Positions 48,576-53,578 of a stretch of DNA of 53,578 nt are shown piece after piece. This DNA is from Ensifer sp. IC4062 (GTDB lineage: Bacteria > Pseudomonadota > Alphaproteobacteria > Rhizobiales > Rhizobiaceae). Position 1 is the stretch's first letter. The number at the start of each line of letters is the position of its first letter. The stretch is from NCBI RefSeq assembly GCF_020193575.1, contig NZ_JADYVD010000052.1, positions 1 to 53,578 of the forward strand. The letters run 5' to 3'. Under the pieces are notes generated by a model, which had not been told where the DNA came from, did not search any database, and saw only the letters and a list, made by a program, of their open reading frames with translations. Both the position numbers and the translations under genes were made by a program.

Positions 48576-51500
48576 ATGAAGATCGAACGCCGTTTCACAA
48601 AGGCCGGGCAATCCGCCTACGCCGAGATCGATTTCCGCAAGGCGACGAGTGAGATCAAGAACCCGGATGGGTCGATCGTCTTCCGCCTCGAGAACATCGA
48701 TGTCCCCGCGCAGTTCTCTCAGGTTGCCGCCGACATTCTTGCGCAGAAGTATTTCCGCAAGGCGGGCGTGCCGGCCAAGCTGAAGCGTGTCGAGGAAAAC
48801 GACGTGCCCTCCTTCCTGTGGCGCTCGGTGCCCGACACGGATGCCCTGAAGGCACTGCCGAAGGATGAGCAGTACGGCTCGGAAACGGATGCGCGCCAGG
48901 TTTTCGATCGCCTGGCCGGCACCTGGACCTATTGGGGCTGGAAGGGCGGCTATTTTGACACGGAAGAAGATGCGGCCGCTTTCCGTGACGAACTCGCCTA
49001 TATGCTCGCCACCCAGCGTGTCGCGCCGAACTCGCCGCAATGGTTCAACACCGGTCTGCACTGGGCCTACGGCATCGACGGCCCCGGCCAGGGCCACTTC
49101 TATGTCGATCCCTTCACCGGCAAGCTGACGAAGTCCAAGTCCGCTTACGAGCACCCGCAGCCGCATGCCTGCTTCATCCAGTCCGTTGCCGACGACCTCG
49201 TCAACGAGGGCGGCATCATGGACCTCTGGGTGCGTGAGGCGCGCCTCTTCAAATACGGCTCCGGCACCGGCTCCAACTTCTCGCATCTGCGCGGCGAAGG
49301 CGAAAAGCTGTCGGGCGGCGGCAAGTCCTCCGGCCTCATGAGCTTCCTGAAGATTGGCGACCGCGCCGCCGGCGCCATCAAGTCGGGCGGCACGACGCGC
49401 CGCGCCGCGAAGATGGTCGTCGTCGACATCGACCATCCGGATATCGAGGAATACATCAACTGGAAGGTCAAGGAAGAGCAGAAGGTCGCCGCCCTCGTCA
49501 CCGGCTCCAAGATCGTCGCCAAGCACCTGAAGGCGATCATGAAGGCCTGCGTCAATTGCGACGGCAGCGACGACGCCTGCTTCGACCCGAAGCAGAACCC
49601 GGCGCTGAAGCGCGAGATCCGCGCCGCCAAGCTTGCGCTGGTTCCGGAAAACTACGTCAAGCGCGTAATCCAGTTCGCGCGCCAAGGCTACAAGGACATC
49701 GAGTTCAAGACCTACGACACGGACTGGGATTCGGAAGCCTATCTGACCGTCTCCGGCCAGAACTCCAACAACTCCGTCTCGATCAAGGACGACTTCCTGC
49801 GCGCCGTCGAGGCCGATGGAGAGTGGAACCTGACCGCCCGCAAGGACGGCCGCGTGCTGAAGACGCTGAAAGCCCGCGATCTCTGGGAATCGATCTCCTA
49901 CGCCGCCTGGGCGTCGGCGGATCCGGGGCTGCACTTCAACACCACGATGAACGACTGGCACACCTGCCCGGCTGCCGGACCGATCCGCGCGTCGAACCCG
50001 TGCTCGGAATACATGTTCCTTGACGACACGGCCTGCAACCTCGCCTCGCTGAACCTGATGCAGTTCAAGGATGCCGCCACCAAGCGGATCAACATCGGCG
50101 ATTACGAGCATGCCGTCCGCCTCTGGACGATCGTTCTCGAAATCTCGGTGATGATGGCGCAGTTCCCATCCCGCGAGATCGCCGAGCTCTCCTATGAATA
50201 CCGCACGCTCGGCCTCGGCTACGCCAACATCGGCGGCCTGCTGATGTCGTCCGGCATTCCTTATGACTCGGCCGAAGGCCGCGCCATCGCCGGTGCGCTG
50301 ACCGCCATCATGACCGGTATTGCCTACGCCACTTCGGCGGAAATCTCGGCCAAGCTCGGCCCCTTCCCGAGCTTTGCCCCGAACCGCAACAATATGTTGC
50401 GCGTCATGCGCAACCATCGCCGTGCGGCCCATGGCGAAACCGAGGGCTATGAGAGCCTGTCCGTCAACCCGGTTGCCCTCGTCCACGCCGATTGCCCGGA
50501 CCAGGACCTGATCGCCCACGCCAAGAGCGCCTGGGACAAGGCTGTCGAACTCGGCGAGAAACATGGTTACCGCAACGCCCAGGCAACCGTTATCGCGCCG
50601 ACCGGCACGATCGGCCTCGTCATGGATTGCGACACCACCGGCATCGAGCCTGACTTTGCGCTGGTCAAGTTCAAGAAGCTCGCCGGCGGCGGTTACTTCA
50701 AGATCATCAACCGCGCGGTGCCGGAAGCGCTGCGTACCCTTGGCTACTCGGAAAGCCAGATCGCCGAGATCGAGGCTTATGCCGTCGGCCACGGCAACCT
50801 CAACCAGGCGCCGGCGATCAACCCGGCGACACTCAAGGCCAAAGGTTTCACCGACGAGAAGGTCGAGGCCGTCAATGCTGCGCTGAAGTCCGCCTTCGAC
50901 ATCAAGTTCGTCTTCAACCAGTGGACGCTTGGCGCCGATTTCCTCAAGGGCACCCTGAAGGTTACTGACGAGCAGCTTGCGTCGATTGACTTCAACCTGC
51001 TAGAGCACCTGGGCTTTTCCAAGAAGGACATCGAAGCCGCCAACATCCATGTCTGCGGCGCGATGACGCTCGAAGGCGCGCCGTTCCTCAAGGCCGAGCA
51101 CCTGCCGGTCTTCGATTGCGCCAATCCTTGCGGCAAAATCGGCAAGCGCTACCTTTCGGTCGAAAGCCACATCCGTATGATGGCGGCCGCCCAGCCGTTC
51201 ATCTCCGGCGCGATCTCCAAGACGATCAATATGCCGAACGAGGCGACCGTCGAGGATTGCAAGAACGCCTACATGCTCTCCTGGAAGCTGGCGCTGAAGG
51301 CGAACGCACTCTATCGCGACGGCTCGAAGCTGTCGCAGCCGCTGAACGCCTCGCTCATCGAGGATGACGAGGAAGAGGAAGCAATCGAAGAGCTGATGCA
51401 GGCGCCGGCGGCAGCCCAGGCAGTCGCCGTCACCGAGAAGATCGTCGAGCGCGTGATCGAAAAGGTCGTCCGCGCCCGTGAAAAGCTTCCGAATCGCCGC

Positions 51501-52373
51501 CAGGGTTACACCCAGAAGGCGATCGTCGGCGGCCACAAGGTCTATCTCCGCACCGGCGAATTCGGCGATGGCCGCTTGGGCGAGATCTTCATCGACATGC
51601 ACAAGGAAGGTGCCGCCTTCCGCGCGATGATGAACAACTTCGCCATCGCCATCTCGCTCGGCCTGCAATATGGCGTGCCGCTCGAAGAATATGTGGAGGC
51701 CTTCACCTTCACCAAGTTCGAGCCGGCGGGCATGGTTCAGGGTAATGACGCGATCAAGAACGCGACGTCGATCCTCGACTACGTGTTCCGCGAACTCGCC
51801 GTTTCCTATCTCGGCCGCCACGACCTTGCCCATGTCGACACGTCCGACTTCGGCAATACCGCACTCGGCCGCGGCATTCAGGAAGGCAAGACCAACCTTG
51901 TGTCGACCGGCTGGACCCGCGGCTACAAGCCGACGATCGTCGGCGGCACGGCCGATCGCCAACTGTCGGAGCCGAAGGGCGCCTCGACCGCCGCACCGGC
52001 ACGGGCATCCGGTGGTGCCACGGTCACCTCGATCGCCGGCAACACCGTGCGCAAGCTCGAACCGGCGGTAGCGGCCGCGGCATCGGAAGTCCTGGCCTTC
52101 AAGCGCGACTATGAAGAACGCGCCGCCGAGCTTGCCGAGGACATTGCGGCCGAAGCGGAGCAGGACGTAACCGCCCTCTTCTCCGACAAGGCCGCCGCCG
52201 AAGCTGCTTCGGCAAAAGCCGACGCTAAGAAGGTCGAAGCCGAACGCCGCGCCCGCTCGATCATGCAGGGCTACACCGGCAACATGTGCTCCGAGTGCCA
52301 GAACTTCACGATGGTCCGGAATGGCACGTGTGAGAAGTGCGATACGTGCGGCGCGACGAGCGGGTGCAGCTAA
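48576..52373 (+). CDS. nrdJ: Class II (vitamin B12-dependent) ribonucleotide reductase
   Basis: NrdJ reduces ribonucleotides to deoxyribonucleotides using adenosylcobalamin to make the thiyl radical. The product is 1265 residues, typical of the long alphaproteobacterial form. The first redox Cys is in P-H-A-C-F-I-Q-S near residue 199, the radical motif N-P-C-S-E-Y-M-F near 473, and the C-terminal Cys-rich tail C-S-E-C-Q-N-F...C-E-K-C-D-T-C-G (1238-1265) should re-reduce the active site. An acidic linker and A/E-rich coiled region precede the tail. ATG 48576 has AAGGA 9 bases upstream; the 29-codon upstream extension is not conserved. NrdR-like boxes lie upstream. Confidence 0.95.
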   Translation: MKIERRFTKAGQSAYAEIDFRKATSEIKNPDGSIVFRLENIDVPAQFSQVAADILAQKYFRKAGVPAKLKRVEENDVPSFLWRSVPDTDALKALPKDEQYGSETDARQVFDRLAGTWTYWGWKGGYFDTEEDAAAFRDELAYMLATQRVAPNSPQWFNTGLHWAYGIDGPGQGHFYVDPFTGKLTKSKSAYEHPQPHACFIQSVADDLVNEGGIMDLWVREARLFKYGSGTGSNFSHLRGEGEKLSGGGKSSGLMSFLKIGDRAAGAIKSGGTTRRAAKMVVVDIDHPDIEEYINWKVKEEQKVAALVTGSKIVAKHLKAIMKACVNCDGSDDACFDPKQNPALKREIRAAKLALVPENYVKRVIQFARQGYKDIEFKTYDTDWDSEAYLTVSGQNSNNSVSIKDDFLRAVEADGEWNLTARKDGRVLKTLKARDLWESISYAAWASADPGLHFNTTMNDWHTCPAAGPIRASNPCSEYMFLDDTACNLASLNLMQFKDAATKRINIGDYEHAVRLWTIVLEISVMMAQFPSREIAELSYEYRTLGLGYANIGGLLMSSGIPYDSAEGRAIAGALTAIMTGIAYATSAEISAKLGPFPSFAPNRNNMLRVMRNHRRAAHGETEGYESLSVNPVALVHADCPDQDLIAHAKSAWDKAVELGEKHGYRNAQATVIAPTGTIGLVMDCDTTGIEPDFALVKFKKLAGGGYFKIINRAVPEALRTLGYSESQIAEIEAYAVGHGNLNQAPAINPATLKAKGFTDEKVEAVNAALKSAFDIKFVFNQWTLGADFLKGTLKVTDEQLASIDFNLLEHLGFSKKDIEAANIHVCGAMTLEGAPFLKAEHLPVFDCANPCGKIGKRYLSVESHIRMMAAAQPFISGAISKTINMPNEATVEDCKNAYMLSWKLALKANALYRDGSKLSQPLNASLIEDDEEEEAIEELMQAPAAAQAVAVTEKIVERVIEKVVRAREKLPNRRQGYTQKAIVGGHKVYLRTGEFGDGRLGEIFIDMHKEGAAFRAMMNNFAIAISLGLQYGVPLEEYVEAFTFTKFEPAGMVQGNDAIKNATSILDYVFRELAVSYLGRHDLAHVDTSDFGNTALGRGIQEGKTNLVSTGWTRGYKPTIVGGTADRQLSEPKGASTAAPARASGGATVTSIAGNTVRKLEPAVAAAASEVLAFKRDYEERAAELAEDIAAEAEQDVTALFSDKAAAEAASAKADAKKVEAERRARSIMQGYTGNMCSECQNFTMVRNGTCEKCDTCGATSGCS

Positions 52374-52428
52374 GGCCCGACAGCTTGGCGCCGCCGCTTG
52401 GCAGCAGAAATCGCAGAAGAAAAGTCAG

Positions 52429-52454
52429 AGAGCGGCCACTTGGCCGCTCTTGCG
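52429..52454 (+). terminator. Terminator after nrdJ
   Basis: AGAGCGGCC (52429-52437) pairs with GGCCGCTCT (52442-52450) around ACTT, followed by TGCG. The stem is strong but the T tract is short. Confidence 0.65.
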
Positions 52455-52621
52455 CGTTATATCGCATGTCTGGTGCAGATTATTCGCTCCGATGAATATC
52501 GGGCGGCTGCGGGAAAGGACTTGCACCGCCCGCCCCGGGGGACGAATGGTTCCCTATCCTCAATCTCTTCAAACGGAGGCCTCGCCCGTCCATCCGCACG
52601 AGCCGTGGAAAGGAAACGACA

Positions 52622-53098
52622 ATGAGCGATATCGACGGAAAGGAGTTCGTTCTTGCAGGCGTCATCATGAAACGCCTGCTGTCCGGAGAACATACCGCAG
52701 GGCAGTTCTGCCTCTTCGAGAACAGCAGCGACGGAAATACGAGAACGCCGATCCATGTCCATGCAAAGGACGACGAGACGGTTTACATCATCGCAGGCGA
52801 AATAACTGCGGTGATCGACGGCCAGCCTCGATGCCTGCGAGCAGGCGAGAGCATCTTCCTGCCGCGCGGCATTCCGCACCAGCTTATGAACATCAGCGGC
52901 AATGCTTGCAGGTACATCTTGATCGGGACCCCCGCTCTGTTCGACCGGTTTGTCGAGGAAGCTGGCCACGAACTTCAGCCGGGCGAAGTCGCAGCACCGC
53001 CGACATCCGAGGAGATCGAGCGCCTGCGCGAGGCTTCGCCAAGGTTCGGCATCACCTTGCTCTCGGATTGGCCTCGCTCAAGTGACGCAGCGTCTTAA
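52622..53098 (+). CDS. Cupin-domain protein
   Basis: The 158-residue single-cupin protein has a metal-binding motif 1 (P-I-H-V-H-A-K-D-D-E-T-V-Y-I-I-A-G-E, His-His-Glu) and motif 2 (L-P-R-G-I-P-H-Q-L-M-N, His), as in quercetin-dioxygenase-like cupins. The C-terminal segment with E-E-I-E-R-L-R-E-A-S-P-R-F-G-I is common to this subgroup. The substrate is unknown. AAAGGA precedes the ATG. It lies 248 bases after nrdJ behind a terminator and is probably independent. Confidence 0.85.
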   Translation: MSDIDGKEFVLAGVIMKRLLSGEHTAGQFCLFENSSDGNTRTPIHVHAKDDETVYIIAGEITAVIDGQPRCLRAGESIFLPRGIPHQLMNISGNACRYILIGTPALFDRFVEEAGHELQPGEVAAPPTSEEIERLREASPRFGITLLSDWPRSSDAAS

Positions 53099-53365
53099 GG
53101 ATCAAGACATTTCCTGACCAGCAGATCGATCTCCCTCGCCTTTTTGTCGCTCGCCGTAAGAGGCGATGAGGATCTGATACCCCTTCCGGCGGGCATCAGT
53201 GGAAACGATCCGTCGCCTTGCGAAAGTCGGTGGTTTCCAAACTCAGCCTAAGGGCTGAGCTGAAAGGTTGCACCGCCTCCGAAGCACGACCGTGAGACTC
53301 ACAGCCTTAATGCGTGTGCAGGCACTGGCGTGCCTCTCGGATTTCTCCTATACACTTCAGCAAAC

Positions 53366-53441
53366 GGGGTCGTAGCTCAGTTGGGAGAGCGCCGCAATCG
53401 CACTGCGGAGGTCGAGGGTTCGAATCCCTTCGACTCCACCA
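53366..53441 (+). tRNA. tRNA-Ala (anticodon CGC)
   Basis: A 76-base cloverleaf: acceptor GGGGTCG / CGACTCC with one G-T pair, D-arm GCTC-AGTTGGGA-GAGC, anticodon stem CCGCA / TGCGG with loop ATCGCAC, T-arm AGGG-TTCGAAT-CCCT (GAGGG/CCCTT region), discriminator A and encoded CCA. Loop positions 34-36 are CGC, reading alanine GCG codons. An IS481-type end begins 10 bases downstream. Confidence 0.93.
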
Positions 53442-53451
53442 AAGCTTTCTT

Positions 53452-53578
53452 TGTCCAGCCCGAAGACATAGGTAACAGTTTGTACCTAAGACATGGGTGA
53501 CAACCTCGTGCCGAACGGGTTGTCGATGGTTTGCAAGGTCCTCTGCTCCAGGTCGATATATCCCAAATCATAATGCAT
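53452..53578 (-). mobile_element. IS481-family insertion sequence, 3' end (cut by window edge)
   Basis: The sequence from TGTCCAGCCCGAAGACATAG onwards has the TGT terminus of IS481-family ends. Two related units, AGACATAGGTAACA (53464-53477) and AGACATGGGTGACA (53489-53502), repeat inside it, as is common at these ends. The transposase tail is encoded on the minus strand. The rest of the element is outside the window, so target duplication cannot be checked. Confidence 0.7.
53486..53578 (-). CDS. IS481-family transposase, C-terminal 30 residues (partial)
   Basis: Entering from the right edge, the minus-strand frame reads MHYDLGYIDLEQ...TIDNPFGTRLSPMS and stops at TAG (53486-53488). The pattern Y-D-L-G-Y-x-D...P-x-x-N-P-F-G-x-R-x-x-P-M-S is the typical end of IS481-family transposases. 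The HTH and DDE core lie beyond the window. Confidence 0.75.
   Translation of the reverse strand: MHYDLGYIDLEQRTLQTIDNPFGTRLSPMS

Noticed and set aside
48450..50792. 780-codon open frame on the minus strand
   Set aside because: It is antisense to nrdJ, whose motifs and length are complete; the frame is a product of GC-rich third codon positions.

Overview
The window comes from the chromosome of an alphaproteobacterium of the Rhizobiales, very probably Sinorhizobium/Ensifer. The gene order greA-lpsB / lpsE-lpsD-lpsC-lrp / trxB-lsrB, the tandem AbcR-type small RNAs after lsrB, and the group gyrA-marC-ssb-uvrA-nrdJ are the arrangement I know from Sinorhizobium meliloti. Coding is GC-rich with strong third-position bias, which produces very long antisense shadow frames. 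The species cannot be fixed from the sequence alone.

Layout. 1-90 holds the last codons of an IS30-type transposase, followed by about 680 bases with no recognisable gene. 768-5123 is housekeeping: a small exported DUF4864 protein, tgt and queA (queuosine in tRNA), two cyclophilins and coaD. 5352-12199 holds a 38-residue small-protein candidate, a MATE and an MFS exporter, a LysR regulator divergent from an aldo/keto reductase, and a zinc metallopeptidase, with intergenic palindromic repeats. 12200-16978 carries carB, a small DUF6894 protein and greA. 17137-24328 is the LPS-core and redox locus: lpsB convergent with an lrp-lpsC-lpsD-lpsE operon, then trxB and lsrB. 24540-24855 carries two tandem AbcR-like sRNAs with terminators, followed by an arsR-old yellow enzyme operon, an aminoglycoside-phosphotransferase-like kinase, a GNAT acetyltransferase, a lytic transglycosylase and a LysR/SDR divergent pair. 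gyrA and marC follow.

The main accessory feature lies between marC and ssb at about 34.9-43.08 kb. It is a compact six-gene minus-strand operon encoding three different large tyrosine recombinases (429, 505 and 707 aa), two small HTH/coiled-coil proteins (140 and 128 aa) and a RecD2-like SF1B helicase (636 aa). Four of the five gene junctions are 4-base stop/start overlaps. It resembles the GInt (ginABCD) type of genomic island, here with an extra small gene and a helicase and no other cargo. It ends about 20 bases from the ssb stop codon. GTTTAC/GTAAAC motifs cluster at both ends and are candidate recombination sites.

The right part is DNA metabolism: ssb and uvrA diverge around a GTTC-N7-GTTC LexA box, then a DUF72 protein, and nrdJ (B12-dependent ribonucleotide reductase) preceded by two NrdR-like boxes 31 bases apart. 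A cupin protein and tRNA-Ala(CGC) follow. The window ends in the 3' end of an IS481-type element starting 10 bases after the tRNA. Having IS ends at both extremities suggests the window is a contig broken at multicopy IS elements.
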